64,000 nt of DNA from Leucobacter chromiireducens subsp. chromiireducens. Its GTDB lineage: Bacteria > Actinomycetota > Actinomycetes > Actinomycetales > Microbacteriaceae. The notes under the pieces are model-generated. The model worked only from the letters and a program-made list of their open reading frames with translations, had not been told where the DNA came from and searched no databases. Positions 51,725-60,571 of this stretch are shown here, piece by piece. Numbering within the stretch: position 1 is the stretch's first letter; the number at the start of each line of letters is the position of its first letter. The stretch is from the NCBI RefSeq assembly GCF_016758255.1, contig NZ_QYAD01000001.1, forward strand, positions 620,001-684,000, given 5' to 3'. A program made the translations under genes and the position numbers.

Positions 51725-52699
51725 TTAGCCTTCGGCTCCTCGCCAGCCGCTGTTGCCGCCCACGGCGCGCTCGATTGCGCGCTCGTAGTTTTCCTTCACG
51801 ATGTCGTAGTGCGCCCATGACTCGATGGCGCTGACGCTCGGCAGTGAGCGGAGCTCCTCCGTGGCGCGCAGCAGATGGGCGGCGGAGGGACCCTCGAGCG
51901 TTGCCACGTAGTCGAATCGGCCGTGTGTGCGCGCCGCGAAGTCGACGTCGGGGGAGCGCAGTAGGAACTCGCGAACGGGGGCGGCGTCGCCCCGCACGGA
52001 GATCCCGAGCCCGATCGCGATGCGCGATCGCGTGAGCTGCCCCGAGGTGATCGCCGAGATGCGGATCACGCCGGCCTCGACGAGTCGATTGACGCGCGCC
52101 CGCACCGACGAGGGTGAGAGATGCACGGCGTCTCCCAACGCCCGAAAGCTCATGCGGCCATCGCGCTGGAGGAGCCGGATGAGTTCGGTGTCGAGTTCGT
52201 CGATCGTGGCGGGGCTGCGTCGATCCGCCACGAAGAACCCGCTCAGCACGTCAACGTAGGTGGTGACGAGCAGCGAGCGGACTCCCGGGATCGCCCGCAC
52301 CGCGTCGAGGACCTCGTGGAGTTCAGCTGAGTCACGGTGCCGCGACTCGAACACGAGCGGCATGCTGCCGCTCGTCAGTGACACGAACACGCTGTTGGGC
52401 ATCGCCGCGATGCGATCGGCGACGGGGCGCAGTGGACCGTCCACGGTGACGGCAGCGTGGGTGAGTACGTGGTGCCCCGCGAAGTGCGGGTCGAGGGCCG
52501 CAACGACGCGCACTCCCTCTTGCTCGATGAGCCGCCGCAACCGCAGCGACGCGGCATCCCGCGAGATGTCGAGGGTCTCGGCGAGGTCGTGGATCGATGC
52601 GCGGCCGTCCTCTTGCAGGGCGCGAATGAGTGCCGCGTCCACGCTGTCGAAGCCGGACTCGCGCGGGTGCGCACGTCGGGGCGCTGCGGGCTGCGTCAT
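51725..52699 (-). CDS. Two-module Lrp/AsnC-type regulator
   Basis: 324 residues, about twice a normal Lrp. Module 1 has HTH SIHDLAETLDISRDAASLRL and a RAM-like domain (VFVSLTSGSMPLVFESR). Module 2 has HTH SFRALGDAVHLSPSSVRARV followed by a second RAM-like domain (FAARTHGRFDYVATLEGPSA). Such proteins can form a tetramer-like unit from a dimer. It is divergent from the MHS transporter that opens the catabolic cluster, with 286 bp between starts holding inverted and direct repeats. It is very likely the regulator of that cluster, sensing an amino acid or derived compound. Confidence 0.9.
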   Translation of the reverse strand: MTQPAAPRRAHPRESGFDSVDAALIRALQEDGRASIHDLAETLDISRDAASLRLRRLIEQEGVRVVAALDPHFAGHHVLTHAAVTVDGPLRPVADRIAAMPNSVFVSLTSGSMPLVFESRHRDSAELHEVLDAVRAIPGVRSLLVTTYVDVLSGFFVADRRSPATIDELDTELIRLLQRDGRMSFRALGDAVHLSPSSVRARVNRLVEAGVIRISAITSGQLTRSRIAIGLGISVRGDAAPVREFLLRSPDVDFAARTHGRFDYVATLEGPSAAHLLRATEELRSLPSVSAIESWAHYDIVKENYERAIERAVGGNSGWRGAEG

Positions 52700-52985
52700 G
52701 CCGCCATCCTTTCGTGGTGAGCGCCTCGGTGCGCACACACTGTGGGCGTAGGCCCAGGATACGCGCGAATGCGAAGCAGTGTGCGCATAAAGATCGCACA
52801 ACGTGCTTGTTGTCGGACTTGCGCCGAAGGTGTTGCCGACTTTGCGCGCAAAACGTTCGTGAATCGGCGAGTTGGGTGATGTTTCGCGGATGCGGCTCAG
52901 GCAAATTCGTCCTACAGTTCAAGGTGCGCGCCGCACCCGTCGTCTGAGTTCTCGCGGCGCACCCAGTTGAGCAAGGGAGCTTTGC
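52700..52985. promoter_or_regulatory. Divergent regulatory region of the catabolic cluster
   Basis: TGCGCACACACTG (52730-52742) and CAGTGTGCGCA (52777-52787) are inverted repeats about 46 bp apart, flanking a minus-strand TATCCT (52756-52761) -10 candidate for the Lrp gene. GTTGTCGGACTT and GTTGCCGACTT form a direct repeat near 52811-52855. A plus-strand TACAGT -10 box (52913-52918) and a leader hairpin (52924-52962) precede the MFS gene. Confidence 0.6.
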
Positions 52986-54341
52986 ATGTCATCGTCCACA
53001 GCCAGCGCGCCGGTCTTCACGCACCGGCGCGCGCTCCGATCCGGCTTCGCGGCCATGGTCGGCACCACGATTGAGTGGTACGACTTCTACGTCTACGCGA
53101 CCGCCGCAGCGATCGTGTTCCCCGTGGTGTTCTTCCCCGAGCTTGACCGGGGCATGGCGACGCTCGCGTCGTTCGGCACCTACGCCGTGGCGTTCTTCGC
53201 GCGTCCCCTCGGCGGCATCATCTTTGGCCACATCGGCGACAAGATCGGCCGGAAGCCGGCGCTGACGATCACGCTGCTGCTCATGGGCGTGGCCACCACC
53301 CTCGTGGGCGTACTGCCCGACTACAACACGATCGGCATCATGGGCCCGATCCTGCTCATCGTGCTCCGCATCTGCCAGGGACTCGCAGTGGGCGGCGAGT
53401 GGGGCGGCGCGAGCCTCATGGCGGTGGAGAGCGCCCCGGCGAAGTTCAAGAACTTCTACGGCGGCTTTACTCAGATCGGTAACCCGCTCGGCGCCCTCAT
53501 GTCCTCCGGAGCGTTCTGGATTCTCGCGCTCATGGGTGACGACGTGCTCTTCTCGTGGGGCTGGCGCATTCCCTTCCTTTTCTCCATCGTGCTCATCTTC
53601 GTGGGCATCTGGGTGCGCTACCGCGTTGAGGAGACGCCGGTGTTCGAGGAGAAGGTGGGCGGCCAGCAGCAGTCGACGCCGCTCCTCTTCGCGCTGAAGA
53701 ACAACTGGTGGCCGATCCTGCTCGGCTTCTGCATCGTTGCGATTTCCTCCGGCGGCTACGTGGTGGCAACCACCTTCGTGCAGAGCTACGCCACGAGCCC
53801 CGAGGTCGGGCTGCCGTATGAAACGATCCTCGGTGCGATGACGATTGCTTCGCTCGTTGAAGCGCTGGTCACTCTGCCACTCGCCCTGCTCGGCGACAAG
53901 ATCGGCGGCAAGTGGGTCATGTACCTCGGCATCGCCGGCTCGTTCGCCGCGGTCGTGCCGCTCGTCCTCTTCATCGAGGGCCACAACGTTGCGATGATCT
54001 ACCTCTTCGTCTCCGTCCTGCGCCTCGCGCTGAGCGGCGCATGGGCCCCGCTCTCGACGATCATGACGCAGATGTTCCGCCCGCAGGCTCGCTACACCTC
54101 GATGTCGCTCTCCTACGGCGTTGGTGCGGCAGTGTGGGGCGGTCTCTCGCCCGCAATCGCGACCGCCCTGCTGAACGCAACCGGCAACTTCTGGTCGGTC
54201 ATCGCGTTCTACGGCCTCCTCTCGGCCGTCGCCCTGTTCGGCGTGTTCTTCGCGCCGCAGCACTCTGACACCGCGCCGGTCACCGGATCCTTCCGGCCCC
54301 GGCTCGACACCACCGCAGTTCCCACCACCGAAGGAAAGTAA
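52986..54341 (+). CDS. MFS transporter, metabolite:H+ symporter family
   Basis: 451 residues, twelve membrane segments, RBS AAGGGAG upstream. The start FAAMVGTTIEWYDFYVYATA and GHIGDKIGRKPALTITLLLM mark the MHS group. VGGEWGGASLMAVESAPAKF is also shared with the 29236 transporter, its paralogue in the window. Proton-coupled uptake of an organic acid, betaine or acyl amino acid is expected. It opens the cluster of catabolic enzymes, 5 bp before the amidohydrolase, so its substrate is probably the compound they break down. Confidence 0.93.
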   Translation: MSSSTASAPVFTHRRALRSGFAAMVGTTIEWYDFYVYATAAAIVFPVVFFPELDRGMATLASFGTYAVAFFARPLGGIIFGHIGDKIGRKPALTITLLLMGVATTLVGVLPDYNTIGIMGPILLIVLRICQGLAVGGEWGGASLMAVESAPAKFKNFYGGFTQIGNPLGALMSSGAFWILALMGDDVLFSWGWRIPFLFSIVLIFVGIWVRYRVEETPVFEEKVGGQQQSTPLLFALKNNWWPILLGFCIVAISSGGYVVATTFVQSYATSPEVGLPYETILGAMTIASLVEALVTLPLALLGDKIGGKWVMYLGIAGSFAAVVPLVLFIEGHNVAMIYLFVSVLRLALSGAWAPLSTIMTQMFRPQARYTSMSLSYGVGAAVWGGLSPAIATALLNATGNFWSVIAFYGLLSAVALFGVFFAPQHSDTAPVTGSFRPRLDTTAVPTTEGK

Positions 54342-54346
54342 GCACT

Positions 54347-56020
54347 ATGCGCTCGCTCGCCACCTATGACGCACGCAACTCGGCTCCGACGATTGTCACC
54401 GCCGAGCGAATCCTGACGGTCGACGAGAGTCGGCCCGAGGCGGAAGCCATGCTCACCGCCGAGGGCATGATCCTCGCGGTCGGCACGCTCGCCGAGTGCG
54501 AGCAGGTGGCGGCGAGCGCGGGCCTCACGCCCGTGCGCGTCGACCACGCCGGAGCCACCATCGTTCCCGGCTTCGTCGACGCGCACGCGCACCCCCTCAT
54601 GTACGGGCAGTTGCTCACCTGGGTGGACATCACCCCGGCGAAGGCAGCGAACATTCCCGAAATCATCGAGCTGATGCGCGAGGCCGCGAAGCAGCTGCCC
54701 GCCGGTGTGCCCCTTCGCGGCTTCGGCTACGAGCAGCGCAATCTCGCCGAGCAGCGCCACCCCACCCGCCACGAGCTCGACCAGATCGCCACCGACCGCG
54801 AGGTCTACATCATGAACGCCTCCGGCCACGGCGGTGTCGTGAACTCGTTCACGTTCGAAAAGTTCGGCGTCACGAAGGACACCCCGAACCCCGAGGGTGG
54901 CGAGTTCTTCCGCGACGCGGACGGCGAGCTGACCGGTGAGCTCTCGGATGCCGCCTGTAACGTGCTCACCGGCCTGCACGGCGTGAAGGTGGGCCACCAC
55001 GGCCCCAACTTCCACCTCGGCGATGAGCCCGCTGAGCACCAGCGTCAGCTGGATCTCGTGCAGCAGGAGTTCCTCCGCGGAGGTGTGACCGCCATCGGCG
55101 ATGCGCAGGTGTCGAAGCGCGAGTTCGCTGCCTACCTCGAGATGGCGGATCGCGGTGCGCTCAACATGCGCGTCTCGATGTACTTCCTCTCACACCTGCT
55201 TGACCAGGTGGTCGACCTCGGTTTCACCGGTCCCTTCGGCAACGCGTTCCTCTCGGCCGCGGGTATCAAGCTCTACGCGGACGGCACCCTGGGCGGGTGG
55301 ACCGCGTACTTCCCCGACGGCTACCTCGGCGATCCCTGCCGCACCGGTCAGCTGTACCACGAGCCCCGCGAATACACCGAGCTCGTGCGCAAGGCGCACG
55401 GTGCCGGTCTGCAGACGGCCACGCACGCGCAGTCGCCGATCGCAATCAAGATGGTAGTCGACGCGATCGAGCAGGCACTCGCCGATCGTCCGGACAGTGA
55501 CGCGCGACACCGCATCGAGCACTGTGGGCTGCCCACCCCCGAGGACATCACCCGCATGGCGGAGCTCGGCATCCGCCCGGTCAACCAGACCCAGCACTAC
55601 TACAACTGGGGCGAGGGCGTGGAGCAGGCGATCGGCACCCCCGGTGAGCGCTTCAACCCGCTCGGTGAGTTCCGTGACGCTGGCGTGCCGATCACCATCT
55701 CCTCGGACGCGCCCGTCGCTGAGCCCCGCCCGCTCGAGGCAATCCAGGCAGCGGTGACGCGCGTGACCCGCCGCGGCCACAAGCTCGGCGAAGACTCGCT
55801 GCGCATCTCGGCGGCGGAGGCGCTGCGCGGCCACACGCTCGAGGGTGCGAAGACGCTCGGCCGCGAGGCCGAGTTTGGCTCGCTCGAGGTAGGCAAGCGC
55901 GCCGACTTCGTCGTGCTGGCGCAGAACCCGCTCGACATTGATGGTGCAGAGATCGCCGCGATCCCGGTCCGCGAGACCTGGGTTGATGGCGCAGTGAAGT
56001 TCCGTGCGGAGGGGGAGTAA
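54347..56020 (+). CDS. YtcJ-type amidohydrolase
   Basis: 557 residues of the amidohydrolase superfamily. Metal site His80-Ala-His82 in VDAHAHPLMYGQ. Further family stretches are GVTAIGDAQVSKRE, IKLYADGTLGGWTAYFPDG, THAQSPIAIKMVVDAI, RHRIEHCGLP and the late Asp in TISSDAPVAEPRPLEAI. Members hydrolyse amides such as N-substituted formamides. The gene starts 5 bp after the MFS transporter and ends 2 bp before the ThDP enzyme, so this is one operon. It is the likely first or second hydrolytic step. Confidence 0.9.
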   Translation: MRSLATYDARNSAPTIVTAERILTVDESRPEAEAMLTAEGMILAVGTLAECEQVAASAGLTPVRVDHAGATIVPGFVDAHAHPLMYGQLLTWVDITPAKAANIPEIIELMREAAKQLPAGVPLRGFGYEQRNLAEQRHPTRHELDQIATDREVYIMNASGHGGVVNSFTFEKFGVTKDTPNPEGGEFFRDADGELTGELSDAACNVLTGLHGVKVGHHGPNFHLGDEPAEHQRQLDLVQQEFLRGGVTAIGDAQVSKREFAAYLEMADRGALNMRVSMYFLSHLLDQVVDLGFTGPFGNAFLSAAGIKLYADGTLGGWTAYFPDGYLGDPCRTGQLYHEPREYTELVRKAHGAGLQTATHAQSPIAIKMVVDAIEQALADRPDSDARHRIEHCGLPTPEDITRMAELGIRPVNQTQHYYNWGEGVEQAIGTPGERFNPLGEFRDAGVPITISSDAPVAEPRPLEAIQAAVTRVTRRGHKLGEDSLRISAAEALRGHTLEGAKTLGREAEFGSLEVGKRADFVVLAQNPLDIDGAEIAAIPVRETWVDGAVKFRAEGE

Positions 56021-56022
56021 CC

Positions 56023-57684
56023 ATGACGGCGCAGACGACCGCAAAGCGCACGACCGGGTGGCTGGTCATCGAGACGATCAAGAACTACGGCGTGGACGCT
56101 GTGTTCGGGATCCCGGGCACCCATAACCTTGAGTTCTATCGCCCGCTTGCGGAGTTTGGCATTCGCGCGGTCACGTCCAGGCACGAGCAGGGCGCGGGCT
56201 ACGCAGCCGATGGCTGGTCGCTCCAGACGGGCAAGCCAGGCGTGGTCATCACGACGAGTGGCCCGGGCCTCCTGAACGCACTGAGCGCGGCGGGCACCGC
56301 GTATGCGGAGTCGCGCCCCATGATCATCCTCGCTCCCGGCCCCGCCCGCGGGAAGGAGTTCGCCGATGTGGGGACACTCCACGAGACGAAGGATCAGCTG
56401 AGCGCCGCCGCCGCGATTGTCGAGCGTGCGCGTCGCGTGCAGACCGCCATCGAAGCGGTCGCCGCGGTGCACGAGGCGTTCGAACTGTTCGCCACCACCC
56501 GACCCCGGCCGGTGTACATCGAGGTGCCGCTCGACCTCCTCGAGGAGGAGATCGGAGACGAGGTCCCCGCCGCCGCGCTCGAGGCGCGGGAGTTCGCCCC
56601 GGTCGCGGATCCCAGCGCGGACGTGGTTGCCGCGGCGGCCGCAGCCCTCGCGGGAGCGCAGGACCCCGTGATTCTCGCGGGCGGCGGGTCGCGCGGTGCG
56701 GCTGCGGAGCTGCGAGCGCTCGCCGAGCGGCTGAACGCCCCCGTGGTAACCACGCTCAACGCGAAGGGCGTGCTCGATGAGACGCACCCGCTCGCGCTCG
56801 GCTCGAACCTGCGGCTCGCAGCCGCGCGAAATCGCGCACGTGACGCGGACGTGCTTCTCGTTGTCGGGGCGAAGCTCGGCGAGGCGGAGCTCTGGGTCGA
56901 CGCGCTTGAGGCGCGGGGCCGTGTGATCCGAATCGACCTGCTCGAGACGCAGATCGAGAAGAACCAGACCGCAGAGATTGGGATCGTGGCTGACGCCGCC
57001 GCAGCGCTTGCCGCGATCGCTGAGGCGCTCGGGACTCAGGACCTGTCAGCGCGCGAAGCCGCTGCCGAGACTGCCGCCGCGAGCGTTGTGGCGAGCCGTG
57101 CAGCGGTGCGTGCGGAGTCGGCGGAGCTCGATCCCGTGAACACTGGGCTGGGCGAGCTCATCGCGAGTGTGCTGCCGGACAACGCGATCGTCTCAACCGA
57201 CTCCTCGCAGATCGCCTACTGGGGTCTCCTCAACGCGATTACCGCGCGGGTGCCGAACTCGACGCCGTACATGGGCACCTACGCGACCCTTGGCTACGGT
57301 CTGCCCGCCGCGATCGGTTCGCGCATCGCCTCACCCGAGCGCCCGGCGTTCACGGTGCTCGGAGACGGTGCACTGATGTTCTCCATGCAGGAGTTCATCA
57401 CCGTTGTTGAGCAGGGCATCGACGTGACCGTCATCGTGGTCGACAACGGCGGCTACGCCGAGATCAAGCAGAACGAGGCCGACGCGGGCATCGCGCCCGT
57501 CGGAGTGGTGCTGACTCAGCCCGACTGGGCCGCCGTGGCCACCGCATTCGGTGGTGCCGGGCAGCGCGTGGCGAACGCCGCCGAGCTCGCCACCGCTGTC
57601 GAGGCCGCCGTAGCGCGTGGTGGGCTGCAGCTCATCCACCTGCCGCAGGATTCCTTCGACCTGGGATCGGCGGCAGCAGCGTGA
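56023..57684 (+). CDS. Thiamine diphosphate-dependent enzyme, acetolactate synthase/decarboxylase family
   Basis: 553 residues. The catalytic Glu54 is in SRHEQGAGYAADGW. The ThDP/Mg motif begins at Gly447-Asp448-Gly449 and ends at Asn475 in VIVVDNGGY, the GDG-X25-N spacing of the family. The central domain reads ILAGGGSRGAAAELRALAER. Members include acetolactate synthase, benzoylformate decarboxylase and oxalyl-CoA decarboxylase types; a 2-oxo acid decarboxylation or ligation is expected. It starts 2 bp after the amidohydrolase and overlaps the dehydrogenase by 4 nt (GTGA). It has no ilvN partner, so biosynthesis is unlikely. Confidence 0.92.
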   Translation: MTAQTTAKRTTGWLVIETIKNYGVDAVFGIPGTHNLEFYRPLAEFGIRAVTSRHEQGAGYAADGWSLQTGKPGVVITTSGPGLLNALSAAGTAYAESRPMIILAPGPARGKEFADVGTLHETKDQLSAAAAIVERARRVQTAIEAVAAVHEAFELFATTRPRPVYIEVPLDLLEEEIGDEVPAAALEAREFAPVADPSADVVAAAAAALAGAQDPVILAGGGSRGAAAELRALAERLNAPVVTTLNAKGVLDETHPLALGSNLRLAAARNRARDADVLLVVGAKLGEAELWVDALEARGRVIRIDLLETQIEKNQTAEIGIVADAAAALAAIAEALGTQDLSAREAAAETAAASVVASRAAVRAESAELDPVNTGLGELIASVLPDNAIVSTDSSQIAYWGLLNAITARVPNSTPYMGTYATLGYGLPAAIGSRIASPERPAFTVLGDGALMFSMQEFITVVEQGIDVTVIVVDNGGYAEIKQNEADAGIAPVGVVLTQPDWAAVATAFGGAGQRVANAAELATAVEAAVARGGLQLIHLPQDSFDLGSAAAA

Positions 57685-58658
57685 GCCCGCTCGCCGTCTA
57701 CACGGACACCGACGATACTGACGTCTCTGCGGGCGTCGCGCTCCTCGAGGCAGCGGGCTACGAGGTCCGCGTGCTCGAGACGCGGGACCCCGCCGCGATC
57801 ATCGCGGGAGCCCGTAATGCGGAGGTGTTGCTGCTCGGCTACGCGCCCATCACGCGCGAGATCATCGAGGCACTGCCGAAGCTGAAGCTCATCGCGCTGA
57901 TGTCGATGGGGTTCGACTTCGTCGACCTCGAAGCCGCGAGCGAGCGCGGGATCTGGGTGACCAATGTGCCGGGCGCCGCAACGGAAGAAGTCGCAACGCA
58001 CGCGCTGGCACTGCTCCTCCACGCCACGCGCCAGTTGCCGTTCTACCTGGGCTCGGCCACCCCCGAGCGGTGGAACGAGCGCGCGGCTGTGGCCCCGCCC
58101 CGGCTGAGCGAACTGCAGCTCGGTATCGTTGGCCTCGGCAAGATCGGGCGTGAGTTCGCTCGGGTTGCCGGCCCGCTCTTCGGCGGGATCGTGGGTTACG
58201 ATCCGTTCCTCCCGGACACCCCAGAGGTGCGCGCCGACCTTGAGGCGCTCGGCATTCGGCGGGCGGAGCTCGTCGACGTGCGCGACAGCGCACACGTGCT
58301 CTCGCTGCATCTGCCGCTCACGCCGGACACGGAGCATCTCGTGGGCGCCGAGTTCATCGCCGCGATGCCAGCTGGGGCAGTGGTGCTGAACGTGTCACGC
58401 GGCGGCCTCATCGACAGCGCGGCCCTGGCGGCAGCGCTCGACTCGGGGCAGCTCTCGGCCGCGGCACTCGACGTGCTCGACCAGGAGCCGCCCGCGGCAG
58501 ACCACCCCCTCCTGGGCCGTGACGACGTCGTACTCACCCCGCACATCGCGTACTTCTCCTCGTTCACCGAGGCCGAGTACGTGCGCGTGCAGGCGGCGAA
58601 CGCCGTCACGTTCGCGCAGACTGGCCGGCCCGAGTCGCCCGTCAACACCCCCGCATAG
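57681..58658 (+). CDS. D-2-hydroxyacid dehydrogenase
   Basis: 325 residues starting at GTG 57681, overlapping the ThDP gene. The NAD motif is GLGKIG at about residue 151. The catalytic residues are Arg240 (NVSRGGLID), Glu269 (LDVLDQEPP) and His288 (LTPHIAYF). The enzyme interconverts a 2-oxo acid and a D-2-hydroxy acid, with NAD(P)H. Pairing with a ThDP enzyme suggests handling of a 2-oxo acid intermediate. The stop is followed by a strong hairpin before the M20 gene. Confidence 0.92.
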   Translation: MSPLAVYTDTDDTDVSAGVALLEAAGYEVRVLETRDPAAIIAGARNAEVLLLGYAPITREIIEALPKLKLIALMSMGFDFVDLEAASERGIWVTNVPGAATEEVATHALALLLHATRQLPFYLGSATPERWNERAAVAPPRLSELQLGIVGLGKIGREFARVAGPLFGGIVGYDPFLPDTPEVRADLEALGIRRAELVDVRDSAHVLSLHLPLTPDTEHLVGAEFIAAMPAGAVVLNVSRGGLIDSAALAAALDSGQLSAAALDVLDQEPPAADHPLLGRDDVVLTPHIAYFSSFTEAEYVRVQAANAVTFAQTGRPESPVNTPA

Positions 58659-58661
58659 CCC

Positions 58662-58712
58662 GGTGCAGCAGGCGGGCCGTCTTCCACATTGGGAGGCGGC
58701 CCGTGCTGCACC
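58662..58712 (+). terminator. Intra-cluster hairpin between dehydrogenase and M20 gene
   Basis: GGTGCAGCA with TGCTGCACC (9 bp), then CGGGCCG with CGGCCCG after a 2-nt bulge. No T run. The M20 gene begins 50 bp further on with its own AAAGGA site, so this looks like an attenuator or processing site rather than a full stop. Confidence 0.55.
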
Positions 58713-58761
58713 CGCACTCATTCATTTCCTGTCACACCCGCTTCACCCGAAAGGACACATC

Positions 58762-60327
58762 GTGACCGCACTCACCGCCGAGGCCAAGCGCACCGCGCAG
58801 GCGTGGATCGACGAACACCTCACCGAGCTCACCGAGTGGCACACCCACATTTGGGAGCTCGCCGAGCCTGCCTGGCGAGAGTATCGCTCGCAGGAGTGGT
58901 ACGTTGCCCGCCTCCGCGAGGAGGGCTTCGAAGTGGAGGACGGCTCCGCGGGGATGCCCACGGCCTTCAGTGCAGTCTGGTCGAACGGTGACGGGCCGAC
59001 GCTCCTCACTTACGCGGAGTACGATGCGGTGCCGGGCAACAGCCAGGCTGCCACCACCTCGGAGACGCCGCGCGAGGGGCTCAGCCGCTTCGCTCCCGGC
59101 CACACCGATCCGCACTCCGTGCTCGGCATTTCCACGCTCGCCGGTGTGCTCGCCACGAAGCACGCGATGACCGCGCACGGCATCGGCGGCACGCTGAAGT
59201 ACACGGGTGAGCCGGCCGAGAAGATGCACGGCTCGAAGGTGGTGCACGGGCTGCGTGGCTACTACGACGACGCAGACGCAATCGTGTCGTTCCACCCCTT
59301 CTACATGCTCCCGCTCTGCAACACGGCCCGCTGGGACACGCAGTGCGGCGCGTACTACAGCAAGGTGTACTCCTTCATCTGCGATGAGCCCGAGACGTGG
59401 CAGATCTCGAGCGCGAACCCCAATTCGCCGATCCCCGCCTCGCACTCTGCAGCGCGCGCTCCGGGAGCCAACGTGGCGCTCATGCAGATGTACACGGCCT
59501 CGCGCACCATGCTCGACTCGATGCTGCCCGCAACGGGCGGCTGGAGCTTCTCTGACGCGATTTTGAGCGACGGTCAGGCCACCGCCGACAACCTGCCGCA
59601 GCGGGTGGCGCGTATCCAGTTCTCATGGCGCACCCCGGACATCGAGATGGCCGAGCACATCCTCGCGATCCTCGACCGTAACGCGCAGGCCGCGGCCAGC
59701 ATGGCGCACTGCGCAGCGGAGGATCGCTGGATCGCCCGCAGCCGCCCCGGCCGCACGAACCACGTGATGAGCGAGACCCTCTACGCCAACCTCGAGGAGG
59801 TGGGCGCACCGAGCTATGGGCCCGAGGCGATCACGGTGGCGCAGGAGATTCAGCGCTCGCTCGGCCGCGAGGCCACCGAGAAGCCCTTCCTCGCCGAGAC
59901 CGAGCAGCTCATCGCCCCGCAGGAGGCTGAGCGGCTGCTGCGCGAGCACATGCCTGCCTGGCAGCGGAACTGGACGAGCGACGACTACGTCGAGATGAGC
60001 CACTACGCCCCGCTCGTGCGTTTCTACGTTTCGCGCCCCGCGCTGCAGCCCGTGCAGGGGGAGGGGCCGTACCCGGCCTGGGTGATGAACGCGCTGGGCG
60101 GGATCCCCGAGACGATTGCCCCCACCATCGTCACGGCGGGCAAGACCGTTTCGGGCACCTTCCTTGACCTGCTCACGAAGCCCGAGACGCTCGCTGCCGC
60201 GCAGCAGGAGTTCGCGGACCGTGTTGCTGCCGAGCCGATGCCCGCGCTGCTGCCCGTCGATTTCGAGCCGCCGATCGACCTGCCCTGGCCCGACTACTCG
60301 GGCGCTGCGGAGCACCGTCACTGGTGA
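58762..60327 (+). CDS. M20-type amidohydrolase (AbgB-like)
   Basis: 521 residues from GTG 58762, preceded by GAAAGGACACATC. An M20/AbgB-like aminoacylase fold: YAEYDAVPGNSQ, GHTDPHSVLGISTLAGVLA, YTGEPAEKMHGSKVVHG, SFHPFY and NHVMSE. In the usual PAEE motif the second Glu is Lys here (PAEK), and the metal-site His pattern is also shifted, as in a less-studied subgroup. It probably cleaves an N-acyl amino acid or aminobenzoyl-type amide. It is the last gene of the cluster, behind a hairpin, followed by a good terminator. Confidence 0.85.
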   Translation: MTALTAEAKRTAQAWIDEHLTELTEWHTHIWELAEPAWREYRSQEWYVARLREEGFEVEDGSAGMPTAFSAVWSNGDGPTLLTYAEYDAVPGNSQAATTSETPREGLSRFAPGHTDPHSVLGISTLAGVLATKHAMTAHGIGGTLKYTGEPAEKMHGSKVVHGLRGYYDDADAIVSFHPFYMLPLCNTARWDTQCGAYYSKVYSFICDEPETWQISSANPNSPIPASHSAARAPGANVALMQMYTASRTMLDSMLPATGGWSFSDAILSDGQATADNLPQRVARIQFSWRTPDIEMAEHILAILDRNAQAAASMAHCAAEDRWIARSRPGRTNHVMSETLYANLEEVGAPSYGPEAITVAQEIQRSLGREATEKPFLAETEQLIAPQEAERLLREHMPAWQRNWTSDDYVEMSHYAPLVRFYVSRPALQPVQGEGPYPAWVMNALGGIPETIAPTIVTAGKTVSGTFLDLLTKPETLAAAQQEFADRVAAEPMPALLPVDFEPPIDLPWPDYSGAAEHRHW

Positions 60328-60357
60328 TCCCGAGCGGCTCGGTGCCGCACCCACTTC

Positions 60358-60386
60358 GAGGGCCTCGCGCAGTGCGCGGGGCCCTC
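60358..60386 (+). terminator. Terminator of the catabolic cluster
   Basis: GAGGGCCTCGCGC and GCGCGGGGCCCTC form a 13-bp stem with an AGT loop (one G-U). TGTTTC follows. It lies 30 bp after the M20 stop. Confidence 0.8.
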
Positions 60387-60571
60387 ACGTGTTTCTGCGC
60401 CCCAATCTGCGTATTTTTCCCGGATCCGCTTTTCTTGCCCCACGCCTAACGTGAGCGGCATCACGCGGCCGCGGGCGCACGAGCAACGCTCCCGGCGTCT
60501 GCCGGCCGTGAGATCGGGGACAGGACAACGGAGTGCTGCCTCCGAATCCCACTGGAGAAGGCAGCACGGCC

